Shown: positions 11,178 to 20,190, counted from the first letter of the stretch. The stretch is 64,000 nucleotides of DNA from Bradyrhizobium sp. NP1 (GCF_030378205.1 NZ_CP127385.1:1-64000); one strand, 5' to 3'. Numbers and translations: made by a program. The notes: a model not told the origin generated them from the sequence alone.

Positions 11178-12503
11178 ATGACTGAACAAAAGGCTTCCCG
11201 CGCGCTGCGCGCCCCCATTCAGTACATCGTCGAGGGCGGTCACCGGCTCGGCGGCGCGATCGAGCCCTCCGGCAACAAGAATTCGGCGCTGCCGATCATC
11301 GCCGCGGCGCTTCTGACCGACCAGCCGGTGACGCTCGAGAACGTGCCGCGGATCCGCGACACCGAGACGCTGGTCGAGCTGGCGCGCTCGGTGGGTGCCG
11401 CGGCCGAATGGCGCGGCCGCAACACGCTCCATATCCACGCGAAGGAAATCCGCGCCGCCGACCTCGATCCCGATCTGTGCGCGCGCATCCGCGCCTCGAT
11501 CCTGCTCGCCGGTCCCCTGCTCGCCCGCTGCGGCGAGGTGGCGCTGCCGCCGCCCGGCGGCGACGTGATCGGCCGGCGCCGGCTCGACACCCATTTCCTC
11601 GCCTTCGAGCAATTGGGCGCCACCGTCACCGCGACCGACCGGCTTGAATTCCGCTGCACGAAGCTGACGGGCGTCGACGTCTTCCTCGACGAGCCGAGCG
11701 TGACTGCAACCGAGAATGCGCTGATCGCGGCGGTCGCGGCCAGCGGCACGACCTATTTGCGCAATGCCGCTTCCGAGCCGCATGTGCAGGACCTGGCGCA
11801 TTTCCTCTGCAAGCTCGGCGCCACCATCGAGGGCATCGGCACCAACACCATGATCGTGCAGGGCGGCGCGTCGCTTGGCGGCACGACCTACGCGATCCAG
11901 CCCGACCATATCGAGGTGGGCTCGCTGATCGGACTTGCCGCGGTGACGCGCTCGCCGTTGCGCATCATGCGCGCCGGCGTCGAGCATCTGCGCTCGATCC
12001 GCATGGGCTTCGAGCGGCTCGGCATCGTCTGCGAGGTCAAGGGCGACGATCTGATCGTGCCGTCCGACCAGACCATGAAGATCAAGGACGATTTCGGCGG
12101 CCATGTGCCGAAGCTGGAGGACCAGCCCTGGCCGGCTTTCCCGGCCGACCTGATGTCGATCGCGATCGTCACCGCCACGCAATGCGATGGCGTGATCCTG
12201 ATGTTCGAGAAGATGTTCGAATCGCGGATGTTCTTCGTCGACAAGCTGATCGCGATGGGCGGCCGCATCGTGCTGTGCGACCCGCATCGCGCGATTGTCG
12301 CAGGCCCCAGCCGCCTGCGCGGCGCGCCGATGACCTCGCCCGACATCCGCGCCGGCATGGCGATGCTGCTCGCAGCCGTGTGCGCCGAGGGCACCTCGAC
12401 CATCAACAATGCCGACCAGATCGAACGCGGCTATGAGCGCATCGAGGAACGGCTCAACGCGCTCGGCGCCAGGATCACGCGCGTGCCGGAGCGGGGACGG
12501 TAG
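11178..12503 (+). CDS. murA: UDP-N-acetylglucosamine 1-carboxyvinyltransferase, Cys-to-Asp variant
   Basis: MurA transfers enolpyruvyl from phosphoenolpyruvate to UDP-GlcNAc, the first committed step of peptidoglycan synthesis. The 441-residue protein keeps the two-domain EPSP-synthase-like fold, with GGHRLGGAIEPSGNKNSALP at the N-terminus and NNADQIERGYERIEERL at the C-terminus. The loop that normally holds the catalytic Cys (PGGC.IG.RP.DLH) reads PPGGDVIGRRRLDTH, placing Asp129 at the Cys position. Asp at this site is known in some active, fosfomycin-insensitive MurA enzymes, so low fosfomycin sensitivity is likely. The ATG at 11178 starts MTEQKASRALRAPIQYIVEGG. Whether the genome has a second, Cys-type murA cannot be seen here. 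Confidence 0.93.
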   Translation: MTEQKASRALRAPIQYIVEGGHRLGGAIEPSGNKNSALPIIAAALLTDQPVTLENVPRIRDTETLVELARSVGAAAEWRGRNTLHIHAKEIRAADLDPDLCARIRASILLAGPLLARCGEVALPPPGGDVIGRRRLDTHFLAFEQLGATVTATDRLEFRCTKLTGVDVFLDEPSVTATENALIAAVAASGTTYLRNAASEPHVQDLAHFLCKLGATIEGIGTNTMIVQGGASLGGTTYAIQPDHIEVGSLIGLAAVTRSPLRIMRAGVEHLRSIRMGFERLGIVCEVKGDDLIVPSDQTMKIKDDFGGHVPKLEDQPWPAFPADLMSIAIVTATQCDGVILMFEKMFESRMFFVDKLIAMGGRIVLCDPHRAIVAGPSRLRGAPMTSPDIRAGMAMLLAAVCAEGTSTINNADQIERGYERIEERLNALGARITRVPERGR

Positions 12504-13050
12504 TCACTGGGCACACTCAAGCACGCATGCCGATCGCAGGCCGGATCGGCTTGGTTCGACCTGAGGCAGCGGAACCCGTTGACCTCTCCCACGCGCCAAA
12601 CTTGGACAGCCTGTATGGTGCGAAATATTCAAGACGATGACGGATATCGACATGCAGCACGTGCCTCATCGCGGTTCCATGCCCGCTCCGATCCCGGGCT
12701 CCCTGAAGTTTGCTGGCGAGTGCTATCGATTGAGCAATGTTCCGCTGCAATATCATTAGTCCCGAACGACTGATGTGTTAGTTTCTGACAAATAAGTCAG
12801 TTTTGGTGCTGGCGCATCGTGGTAGCTTTCGCCGAGCGTGGCGTACCTAAGATCGCTGGACGAGGCCGGCAAAGAAAGCGGACAGCCCAGGAATATTCCA
12901 TACCTTCCGGTGTTTCGTTGGCAGCGATCGGGCCCCACCGCCTGGACGGCGATGGGCAATGCGCGCGTTAGAGCGTTGGCCAATACGCTCTACGGAGTAT
13001 CTCCAAACAACTATGTCCAATGCAACATAGCCTTGAAGGGGAGTGCAGCG
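12504..13050. other. Gene-poor gap after murA
   Basis: This 547-bp stretch is less GC-rich than its surroundings. I see no convincing gene. A 40-codon frame at 12637-12759 (MTDIDMQHVPHRGSMPAPIP, continuing to LQYH) looks protein-like but lacks a clear ribosome binding site, and may be a remnant. The last 60 bp form the leader of the small secreted protein gene. Confidence 0.5.
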
Positions 13051-13377
13051 ATGAAGCACATGTTAGCCTCTCTCTCAATCGGCGCCTGCCTGCTGCTTTC
13101 GTCAGCGGGCATAGTGTTGGGCGCCGGTCCGCCTTCCAAACCTGCCCAAAATCCCACAACAGGACAGCACGGCTCCAATCACGGCTTTAGCTGCACCAAT
13201 ACGGGTGCAGGTATCAACACGCCGGGGGCTGCTGTTACAGCGGCCGGGTCGCCGTTCAATCCAAGTGGGCAGGCAGGCAACGTCTACGCCGGAAATCCGG
13301 GCACAGCATCGGCAGCGAACGCAAATTCGACGGCCGCGGTTTCCCAGTACGACGTCGCTTGCTCGCACATGCCGTAG
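13051..13377 (+). CDS. Small secreted protein of unknown function
   Basis: The 108-residue product starts MKHMLASLSIGACLLLSSAG and has a clear signal peptide, with cleavage expected near residues 25-27. The mature part is rich in Gly, Asn, Ala, Ser and Pro, has two Cys (in GFSCTNTG and YDVACSHMP), and contains SPFNPSGQAGNVYAGNPGT. I recall similar short secreted proteins occurring in several copies in Bradyrhizobium, without known function. AAGGGGAG just upstream supports this start over the longer frame from 12838. It precedes a MacAB-like exporter on the same strand with about 100 bp between, so it could be a cargo or simply a neighbour. Confidence 0.7.
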   Translation: MKHMLASLSIGACLLLSSAGIVLGAGPPSKPAQNPTTGQHGSNHGFSCTNTGAGINTPGAAVTAAGSPFNPSGQAGNVYAGNPGTASAANANSTAAVSQYDVACSHMP

Positions 13378-13478
13378 CCTTGGAGAGCGCGGGGCTTGAT
13401 TACGCCCACCGAGAGTGACGCCACGCTACAAAGCGTAGTCAATGCTCCGTGCAGGGGTACGAGAGGGGGTGACACCCC

Positions 13479-14831
13479 ATGCGATTCGCTGCGACGGCCA
13501 TTCTGCTGAGCACGCTGGCCGCGGTTCTTGGCTACACATACAGCCAGGGAAGTTCTCCCGGGGCCTTCCTCACCGCCCCGGTCGAACGCGGCAGCATCTC
13601 GACTTCGGTGAAGGCCAGCGGCACCGTCGAGGCGGTCGTAAGCGTCGATGTCAGTTCACAACTGTCAGGGCGAATCGCGGAAGTGTTCGTTAATTTCAAC
13701 GAAACCGTAGCGGCTGGGCAGCCGATTGCGCAAATCGACCAGGAGATCTTTGCTGCCCGCGTCAAGGAAGCGAGAGCGGCCCTGAGAGTGGCGAGAGCGA
13801 CTGCCCAGGTGCAAAAGGCAGCGCTGGAGCGGGCGAAGGTCGCGGTCGCGAATGCGCAGACGGCCAAAAAACTGGCGGAGGAGCAATCGGCTGCGAACAA
13901 GGCCCGGCAGGATGAGGTCGAGAGGGATTTCCTGCGAAAGGTGGCATTGGCGCGTACCGGAGCCGGAACCGAGCGCGACGTAACCCAGATGCGAGCCCTG
14001 CGCGATGCGGGAGCTGCCGACCTGCGCGCCTCTCTGGACCAGATCCAGATGAAGACCGAGGCCATTGCGATCGCGGAAGCAGAACGGCTAATGGCCGAGG
14101 CCAATCTCGAGAATGCACAAGCTGTTGTCGAGCAGAGGCAGGCGGCTCTCGATCAGGCGGAGGTTGACCTCGATCGTACTGTGCTCCGCGCGCCAATCGA
14201 CGGGATCATCATCAAACGGGATGTCAATCCAGGGCAAACGGTTGCCGTGAGCCTCGAAGCCAAGACATTGTTCAAGATCGCGAATGATCTGCGTGAAATG
14301 GAGGTCCATGGCAAGATTGACGAGGCCGATGTCGGGCAGTTGAAAGTGGGCCAGATGGCCAGGTTCACAGTGGACGCTTATCCTGACCGAATCTTCAGTG
14401 GACGGGTTCTACAGATCCGCAAGTCTCCCGAGGTCGTGCAGAACGTCGTCACCTATACGACAATCGTTTCCGCACCAAATCCGGACCTCCTGCTGCTGCC
14501 GGGAATGACTGCCCAGCTTCGGATTCTGGTGAGTGATACTGGCGGAATCCTCAAAATTCCGACCCAGGCGCTGCGCTTCCGGCCAGGCGATTCCGGTCCT
14601 GCGGCTGGTAACCAGAGTGCGAGCCAAGCGGACTCCTCCAAGCCATCCACGACAGTATGGCTCGTCGGCGACGGCGGGCGCCCGAGATCGGTTGCAGTGA
14701 GACTCGGTGTCAGCGACGACAACAGCACAGAGCTGCTGGAGGGCGCGCTTGCGGAGGGCGAGCCACTGATCGTCGGGATTGCCAACTCCCAAGAGCAAAG
14801 GGGTTATTTTGGCGTTCGCCTTGGATTTTGA
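13479..14831 (+). CDS. Periplasmic adaptor protein (HlyD/MacA family)
   Basis: The 450-residue protein is the membrane-fusion partner of the ABC exporter encoded next to it. An N-terminal hydrophobic anchor (MRFAATAILLSTLAAVLGY) is followed by a first lipoyl half near residues 45-90 (GTVEAVVSVDVSSQLSGRI), an Ala/Glu-rich coiled-coil hairpin (about 90-220), the second lipoyl half (RAPIDGIIIKRDVNPGQTV), and a beta-barrel region with VGQMARFTVDAYPD. This layout is that of MacA. Base composition is less GC-rich than in the housekeeping genes, consistent with acquisition. An outer-membrane TolC-type partner is not in the window. Confidence 0.85.
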   Translation: MRFAATAILLSTLAAVLGYTYSQGSSPGAFLTAPVERGSISTSVKASGTVEAVVSVDVSSQLSGRIAEVFVNFNETVAAGQPIAQIDQEIFAARVKEARAALRVARATAQVQKAALERAKVAVANAQTAKKLAEEQSAANKARQDEVERDFLRKVALARTGAGTERDVTQMRALRDAGAADLRASLDQIQMKTEAIAIAEAERLMAEANLENAQAVVEQRQAALDQAEVDLDRTVLRAPIDGIIIKRDVNPGQTVAVSLEAKTLFKIANDLREMEVHGKIDEADVGQLKVGQMARFTVDAYPDRIFSGRVLQIRKSPEVVQNVVTYTTIVSAPNPDLLLLPGMTAQLRILVSDTGGILKIPTQALRFRPGDSGPAAGNQSASQADSSKPSTTVWLVGDGGRPRSVAVRLGVSDDNSTELLEGALAEGEPLIVGIANSQEQRGYFGVRLGF

Positions 14832-14845
14832 GATTGGATTCCAAG

Positions 14846-15577
14846 ATGCAGCCGCTGCTCTGTACTGCCGGAATTTCCAAACACTATCCCTCCGGGGGAA
14901 CGATCGTTCGTGCGGTATCAAACGTTTCACTCTCGATCGAGCGCGGCGAGTTTGTTGCAATTCGTGGCCGCTCGGGTTCGGGAAAGTCAACCTTGATGAA
15001 CCTTTTGGGCCTCTTGGATCGGCCGGATTCCGGCGAGTATGCGCTAGAGGGTCGAGAAGTTGCAAAGCTGAGCGAGGACAGGCGCGCGGCCATCAGGAGC
15101 CACGACATCGGCTTTATATTCCAACTGCCGGCCCTGCTGCCGCGGGCGACCGCGCTGGAAAACGTCGAGCTTCCGCTTGTTTACGCTGGCGTTCCTCCCT
15201 CCAAACGACGTCGTGCAGCCAAGGACGCGCTTGACCGCGTGGGCCTGACCGACCGCGGTCATCATTGGCCAAATCAACTCTCGGGAGGAGAGCAGCAGCG
15301 GGTTGTGATCGCGCGCGCGACGGTGAACGATCCTGCTCTGATTCTCGCCGACGAACCGACCGGGTCACTGGATAGTACCACCGGCGACGAGATTCTGTCG
15401 CTGTTTACGACTCTTCATCGCGATGGTCACACGGTCATCGTGGTCACGCATGCCACCGAGGTCGCGGATCGTGCGCGGCGACAGATCACCCTGCACGACG
15501 GACGAATCGTCAGTGACTCGGTGGCATCGCGCAACAACCTGCTTCTGAACCCCCTCGCCCCGGATTCCTCCTCATGA
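14846..15577 (+). CDS. ABC transporter ATP-binding protein (MacB/LolD type)
   Basis: The 243-residue ATPase drives the permease encoded by the next gene. Walker A is GRSGSGKST at 41-49, the signature is [14 protein letters not shown], Walker B is [12 protein letters not shown], and the H-loop is [12 protein letters not shown], all intact. The spacing and the ADEPTGSLD wording are typical of the MacB/LolD/FtsE group. The ATG at 14846 lies 14 bp after the adaptor stop. The 3' end overlaps the permease start by 4 bp (ATGA), indicating coupled translation. Here ATPase and permease are separate, unlike fused E. coli MacB. Confidence 0.9.
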   Translation: MQPLLCTAGISKHYPSGGTIVRAVSNVSLSIERGEFVAIRGRSGSGKSTLMNLLGLLDRPDSGEYALEGREVAKLSEDRRAAIRSHDIGFIFQLPALLPRATALENVELPLVYAGVPPSKRRRAAKDALDRVGLTDRGHHWPNQLSGGEQQRVVIARATVNDPALILADEPTGSLDSTTGDEILSLFTTLHRDGHTVIVVTHATEVADRARRQITLHDGRIVSDSVASRNNLLLNPLAPDSSS

Positions 15578-16809
15578 GTCCTCTGGAGAGCTTGCGAATC
15601 GCCACGCGGGCGCTCCGCGTCAACAAATTGCGAAGCGCCTTGACCGTGCTTGGGATCGTCGTTGGCGTAGGGGCTGTAGTCTGCATGGTATCGGTGGGAG
15701 CCGGCGCACAAGCGGAAGTTTCCGAGAAGATCCGCACGCTTGGAGCCAACCTCCTGCTCGTCATGCCCGGCGCCAGAAATTCCGGCGGAGCAAGACTTGA
15801 ATCAGGAACACAGCCCACGCTGACGGAAGAGGACGCCGCTTCAATTCGCCGCGAACTGGTGGACGTGCAGGTCGCAGCTCCGCTGTTGTCGCGTTCCATT
15901 CCGCTCGTGGCCGCCAACAAGAACTGGGTGACGGTAGTGGCCGGAATCAATGCCGATTATCTGGTGGCTCGCGAATGGCAGGTTGCCAGTGGCCGATCCT
16001 TTACGAGCGACGAGATCGCATCCGGAGCCAAAGTTGCCATCGTCGGATCGGTGATCGTCGAGGAGCTTTTCAATGGGCACGCGGGACCGGGAGAGACGTT
16101 TCGGATTGGCAACGTCCCCTTCACCGTGATTGGCGTGCTGGACAAAAAGGGGTTGGGCGCAGTTGGCCGCAGCCAGGACGACGTCGTGTTCATCCCGCTG
16201 TCAGCTGCGAAAAGCCGGGTGCTGGGCGCTGTGCGCGGCACAACGCGCGAAGCATTGGATTTCATATCGATCAAAGTATCGGACGCAACTGCGATGCCGG
16301 AGATCGAACGGCTGATTGAGGCGCTGCTTCGGCAGCGGCACCGCATTCGCGCCGAGGCCCCCAGTGATTTCAGGATCGAGAATCCAGCGGATATACTGTT
16401 TGCACGAGGCGCCGCCGTGCGGCTCCTCGGCAGTCTGTTGATCGCGGTGGCAGCGGTTTCGCTGGTCGTTGGCGGCATTAGCATCATGAACATCATGCTG
16501 GTTTCGGTGACCGAGCGTACCCGCGAAATCGGTTTGCGTATGGCGGTCGGGGCCAGCCGCCGCGATATCCGATGGCAATTCCTGATCGAAGCCTTGATCT
16601 TGGCGCTGATGGGAGGGCTTGTAGGTGCGGTGTCGGGAGCCGCCGCTGCAGTCGCAATCGCGTGGAAAGCTGGTTGGCCTATCCTGATCAGTCCCTGGGC
16701 AATCGTCCTGGCTTGCGGATTTGCGGGGTTCATCGGAATTTCGTTTGGCCTCTATCCTGCCCATCGCGCCGCGCGGCTTGATCCAATTGTGGCGCTGCGC
16801 TTCGAATAG
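15574..16809 (+). CDS. ABC transporter permease (MacB/FtsX family)
   Basis: The 411-residue permease has the MacB layout. One N-terminal membrane segment (LTVLGIVVGVGAVVCMVSVG) is followed by a large periplasmic domain (about 50-285), then three C-terminal membrane segments. The FtsX-type motif MLVSVTERTREIGLRMAVGA sits after the second segment. With the adaptor and ATPase it should form a mechanotransmission-type exporter that moves substrates from periplasm to outside. Candidate substrates include antimicrobials, lipopeptides or small secreted proteins; the sequence does not decide. Confidence 0.88.
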   Translation: MSPLESLRIATRALRVNKLRSALTVLGIVVGVGAVVCMVSVGAGAQAEVSEKIRTLGANLLLVMPGARNSGGARLESGTQPTLTEEDAASIRRELVDVQVAAPLLSRSIPLVAANKNWVTVVAGINADYLVAREWQVASGRSFTSDEIASGAKVAIVGSVIVEELFNGHAGPGETFRIGNVPFTVIGVLDKKGLGAVGRSQDDVVFIPLSAAKSRVLGAVRGTTREALDFISIKVSDATAMPEIERLIEALLRQRHRIRAEAPSDFRIENPADILFARGAAVRLLGSLLIAVAAVSLVVGGISIMNIMLVSVTERTREIGLRMAVGASRRDIRWQFLIEALILALMGGLVGAVSGAAAAVAIAWKAGWPILISPWAIVLACGFAGFIGISFGLYPAHRAARLDPIVALRFE

Positions 16810-17152
16810 GCGATGAGCTGAAATTGGATTTTAGCTTCCCTGCGCAATGGAATTTCGCGGCGATGAAATGCCTGTGGCCGTGAGCCTGTATGCTAAACCT
16901 CCATTATTCCAGCGCTGGACTGACGCGGTCTACCTGAACCGAAGGCAAAGGCACGCGGACTATTGCGTCTTGTATTGCCGGTTTTGACCCGAAGCGGACA
17001 TGACATGCCGGCCGCCTGACCTCTGGCTCGGCGCGATTGCCTGTGCTGTGATGCTGGCGTTGAACAGGCGGCGAGGCGGCAGGGCTGATGACGCGACGGA
17101 CATTCTTGCAGGCAAGCCGGCGGCACGGGCGCCGCGCTTCTGCAAGGCTACA
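16810..17152. other. Non-coding gap after the exporter operon
   Basis: I see no convincing gene in these 343 bp. A short segment near 16981-17000 (TTTTGACCCGAAGCGGACAT) resembles a dispersed intergenic sequence I recall from Bradyrhizobium. Frames on both strands are rich in Arg, Pro and Ser and look like GC-rich artefacts. Confidence 0.4.
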
Positions 17153-17332
17153 TCAATGGTTCCATGCTGCCGAGGGGGTGAGCATGCCACCTCCCGGCGC
17201 GGACGGACTCGAATAATAGCGATACCCACCGTGGAAGTAGAAGTGGCCGTGTCTGTGGTGCCGCGCAGATGCGGGTGTGCTCGCAAGCATAGCCGCGGAC
17301 GCGAGTACTAGAAGAGTAAGTTTCCATGTCAT
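17153..17332 (-). CDS. 59-residue secreted His-rich protein
   Basis: A short gene on the minus strand encodes 59 residues. The signal peptide is MTWKLTLLVLASAAMLASTP followed by ASA, with likely cleavage after ASA at residue 23. The mature part starts RHHRHGHFYFHGGYRYYSSP and is rich in His, Tyr and Gly. GAGGAA lies about 9 bp upstream of the ATG, a good ribosome binding site. Small His/Gly/Tyr-rich secreted proteins are common in rhizobia and may bind metal, but no function is established. It points towards the exporter operon. Confidence 0.6.
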   Translation of the reverse strand: MTWKLTLLVLASAAMLASTPASARHHRHGHFYFHGGYRYYSSPSAPGGGMLTPSAAWNH

Positions 17333-17379
17333 GACTGAGGTTCCTCTGCGCTGACATCGGAGGACATAATCGATCAGAG

Positions 17380-18110
17380 CGCTGCGTGTTCCAAACGACG
17401 CAGCCGCAGAATGCTGGATGCGCCAGGCGTGGCTTGGTCCCTATCCGGCCCGCGTGCCCGGCGGTCCGGCCAACCCGCTGGGCGTGCGGGAGCCGATGCC
17501 GAAAAAAATGTCCAGGGCGCAAAGCCCGGCGATCTGCCGCGCTGGCGCGCGGCAGATTCGCCGAAGCGATGGTGTGCGCTGCGCTCAAATTGGCTCAGAA
17601 TCACCTGCGCGGAAAATCGAAATTCGTGAGGCGATTCAGGCTGATTTGGGTCGTCCAGTCGTGCCGCGAAAAATATTCCGCTTGTTGCGTCGGGCAAATC
17701 AGTGGCTCCAATCGGCGCGTCCCGCCTCCATCAAGAGGGGCGTATCGCGATCGTCACGGACGTAGGAAGCGGGATGCGATGGACGCGAGCGGCGCAACAG
17801 ACGAATGACGCTGCGCGCGGACGGCGAAGTCGTGTGGTCCTGGCATCCCGACGCTGATGCCAAGCCTCGCGGAGGATGATCCGCAAGGCGACGGAGGCAA
17901 GAAAGCCCGGTCTCCGGGGAGAGCACGAAGGAAACCGTTAAAACCATCGCGCAGGGAATGCCGGTGATTGCGGCGATACCTGTGGTGACTAACTCGTGTG
18001 CTTTTTTCTTTTGCACGCGAGGCTGCGGGTGCGCCAAAGCATCCGGCATTCCCTGCGCCCTCTCTATCTGGAGGACGTGACGCAGCAAGACTCGGGCGCG
18101 GTGGGCGCCG
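17380..18110. repeat. Hairpin-rich non-coding block, likely dispersed repeat or structured RNA
   Basis: This block has no credible gene; frames in it are Arg/Ser-rich. It holds strong nested inverted repeats. One is an 11-bp stem with a 4-nt loop (17532-17542 with 17547-17557). Another is a small CCGGG hairpin (17906-17918). The longest is a perfect 16-bp outer pair (17949-17964 with 18043-18058) enclosing a 9-bp hairpin with a T-rich loop (17993-18001 with 18013-18021). I recall closely related blocks, including the phrase TCTCCGGGGAGAGCACGAAG, at many intergenic sites in Bradyrhizobium. Repeat status therefore rests partly on recall; the hairpins are directly visible. Confidence 0.55.
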
Positions 18111-18235
18111 CGGGCAGGTGGAAACGTGTCTGTGACGATCAGTCGCTAGGCCGATGCATACCTGGCTTGATCTCCTTGCGACCGCGGCATTGCTGCCACC
18201 ATCTTTTGGGCTCGCGCCCGTGATATTGCTGACAA

Positions 18236-19621
18236 ATGACGTCACTCGACAAGGCAGAGCGCGGACAGGCCGCGCGCGAAATCAGCGGCCGCCTCGCATC
18301 CGAGCTCACCGAGACCGCAAGGCTCGCGGCACCGATCGCGCTGACTCAACTCGGGCAGATCGCGATGATGACGACCGATCTCGCCTTCATCGGCCGCTTC
18401 GGCGACGAGGCGGTGGCCGCCGCCGCGCTGGCCGGCACGGTCTACTTCGTCAGCTTCACCGTCGGCATGGGCCTGATGTCCGCCGTCGCGCCGCTCGCAG
18501 CCCAAGCGTTCGGCGCGCGCGACCCGCGGCAGGTCAGGCGGGCGCTGCGCACCGGCTTCTGGGCCGCGCTGCTGGTCACGCTGCCGATCATGATGTTCCC
18601 GCTGCGCGGCGAAGCAATCCTGCTGGCGCTGGGACAGGCGCCGGGCCCTGCGCATCTGGCGCAAACCTATCTGTTCGGGCTTGCCTGGGGCATCCTGCCG
18701 GCACTCTGGTTCATCGCCATCCGCGGCTTCATGAGCGCGATCAACCGGCCCGAGCCGGTTCTCTGGATCACGCTCGCCGCGATCCCCGCCAACGCAGGCC
18801 TCGTCTATCTCCTGATGTATGGCAAGCTCGGCCTGCCGCGGCTCGAAATGTTCGGCGTCGGGCTTGCCACCACGCTTGTCAATTTCGGCACGTTCGTCGC
18901 CGGCCTGTGCTTCGTCACGCTGCGCCGGCCGTTCCGCAAATACCAGGTGCTCGGGCGCGTCTGGCGCGTCGACTGGGCCCTGCTCGGCAAGCTCGTCGTG
19001 ATCGGCGCGCCGATCGCGATGTCGTTCCTGATGGAGTACGGGCTGTTTTCGGCCGCGGCGCTCCTGATGGGCCGGATCAGCACGGCGGCGCTCGCGGCCC
19101 ATCAGGTGGCCCTTCAGGTCACGGCGATCCTGTTCATGGTGCCGTTCGGCATCAGCCTTGCCGCCACGGTGCGGGTCGGACAGGCGGTCGGCCGCCACGA
19201 TGCCGACGGCGTGTGGCACGCCGGCATGGCGGCGCTGTGGCTCGGCATCGCGCTTGCCGTGGCGCTGACGCTGGCCGTGATGCTCGGCCGTTTCGCGATC
19301 GCGACGCTGTTCTTCGGCGAGGCCGCGGACGGCGCCGTCGCGCTCACCGCGACGCTGTTGCTGGTCGGCGCCACCTTCTTCGTCACCGACGGCATCCAGA
19401 CCATCGTGGTCGGCGCGCTCCGCGGCATGAACGACACCCGCGTGCCGCTGCTGTTTGCCGCGGTCGGCTATTGGGTGATCGGCTTTTCGCTTGCCTATTA
19501 TCTCGGTCTTTGGACCTCGCTCGGCGCGATCGGGGTCTGGATCGGGCTGTCCTGCGGCACCGCGGTCTACGCCGTGCTGCTGATCCTGCGCTTCCGGCGC
19601 CTCTCCGGGCGGCTGCCATGA
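18236..19621 (+). CDS. MATE family multidrug efflux transporter (NorM-like)
   Basis: The 461-residue protein is an inner-membrane cation-coupled exporter of drugs and toxic organic compounds. It has about 12 membrane segments in two MatE halves. The first opens with ETARLAAPIALTQLGQIAMM and the second with GKLVVIGAPIAMSFLMEYG. Typical segments include LAFIGRFGDEAVAAAAL and RGMNDTRVP. The ATG at 18236 has no strong ribosome binding site. Its stop overlaps the start of the DUF2867 gene (ATGA). Substrate is unknown. Confidence 0.92.
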   Translation: MTSLDKAERGQAAREISGRLASELTETARLAAPIALTQLGQIAMMTTDLAFIGRFGDEAVAAAALAGTVYFVSFTVGMGLMSAVAPLAAQAFGARDPRQVRRALRTGFWAALLVTLPIMMFPLRGEAILLALGQAPGPAHLAQTYLFGLAWGILPALWFIAIRGFMSAINRPEPVLWITLAAIPANAGLVYLLMYGKLGLPRLEMFGVGLATTLVNFGTFVAGLCFVTLRRPFRKYQVLGRVWRVDWALLGKLVVIGAPIAMSFLMEYGLFSAAALLMGRISTAALAAHQVALQVTAILFMVPFGISLAATVRVGQAVGRHDADGVWHAGMAALWLGIALAVALTLAVMLGRFAIATLFFGEAADGAVALTATLLLVGATFFVTDGIQTIVVGALRGMNDTRVPLLFAAVGYWVIGFSLAYYLGLWTSLGAIGVWIGLSCGTAVYAVLLILRFRRLSGRLP

Positions 19622-20097
19622 CGGTGCGCGAGGCGACGCCCCCGGCCGACACCGCCGCGCTGCTGGCAGGCGCGCAGTTCGCCGATGCGTTCAGCCTCGA
19701 CATCGGCGGGCCGGCGCTGTCCGCTCGCCAGGCCGCCGAGCGGATATTGGCGCGCCCGCCGCGCTGGACCCGGACGCTGCTGGCGTTGCGCAACCTCCTG
19801 GTCACGCCGTTCGGCCTGAAGACCTCGGGCGCGCGGCAAGGCGCGCAACATGACATGATCGGCGTATTTCCTGTCGTCGCCGAAAGCGCCGATCGGCTGG
19901 TCGCCGGCTTCAACGACCGGCATCTTGATTTCCGCGTGGTCGTCGACGTTGCGCGGTCGCCCGATGCCCAGAAGGTGACCGCGACGACGCTGGTGCTGAC
20001 CCATAACCGGCTCGGTCGATCCTATCTTGCGGTCGTCCGGCCGTTCCATCGCAGAATCGTGCCGGCCATGCTCCGGCAGGTCACGGCCCCTCAATGA
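19618..20097 (+). CDS. DUF2867 family protein
   Basis: The 159-residue protein has the features of the DUF2867 family. The central region ARPPRWTRTLLALRNLLVTP and the later segment DRLVAGFNDRHLDFRVVVDV are typical, and the C-terminus LAVVRPFHRRIVPAMLRQV is conserved in relatives. It has no signal peptide. The start overlaps the MATE stop by 4 bp, so the two are probably co-translated. No biochemical function is known to me. Confidence 0.75.
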   Translation: MTVREATPPADTAALLAGAQFADAFSLDIGGPALSARQAAERILARPPRWTRTLLALRNLLVTPFGLKTSGARQGAQHDMIGVFPVVAESADRLVAGFNDRHLDFRVVVDVARSPDAQKVTATTLVLTHNRLGRSYLAVVRPFHRRIVPAMLRQVTAPQ

Positions 20098-20190
20098 AGC
20101 CGGACAATCCGTGGACGCTGCGCTCCGTCCGTGATTTGCTGGCCATGCCTTGCTTGCGTCCAGCTGTTTTCGCCGCGCGGGATTAGTCCG

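Noticed and set aside
12838..13050. Longer N-terminal form of the small secreted protein, from an ATG-like start at 12838
   Set aside because: The added 71 residues would hide a clear signal peptide, and a strong ribosome binding site lies just before 13051.
17386..18088. Several reading frames of 60-140 codons on both strands in the gene-less block
   Set aside because: They are rich in Arg, Ser and Pro, overlap each other in all frames, and cross strong hairpins. They look like by-products of GC-rich non-coding DNA.
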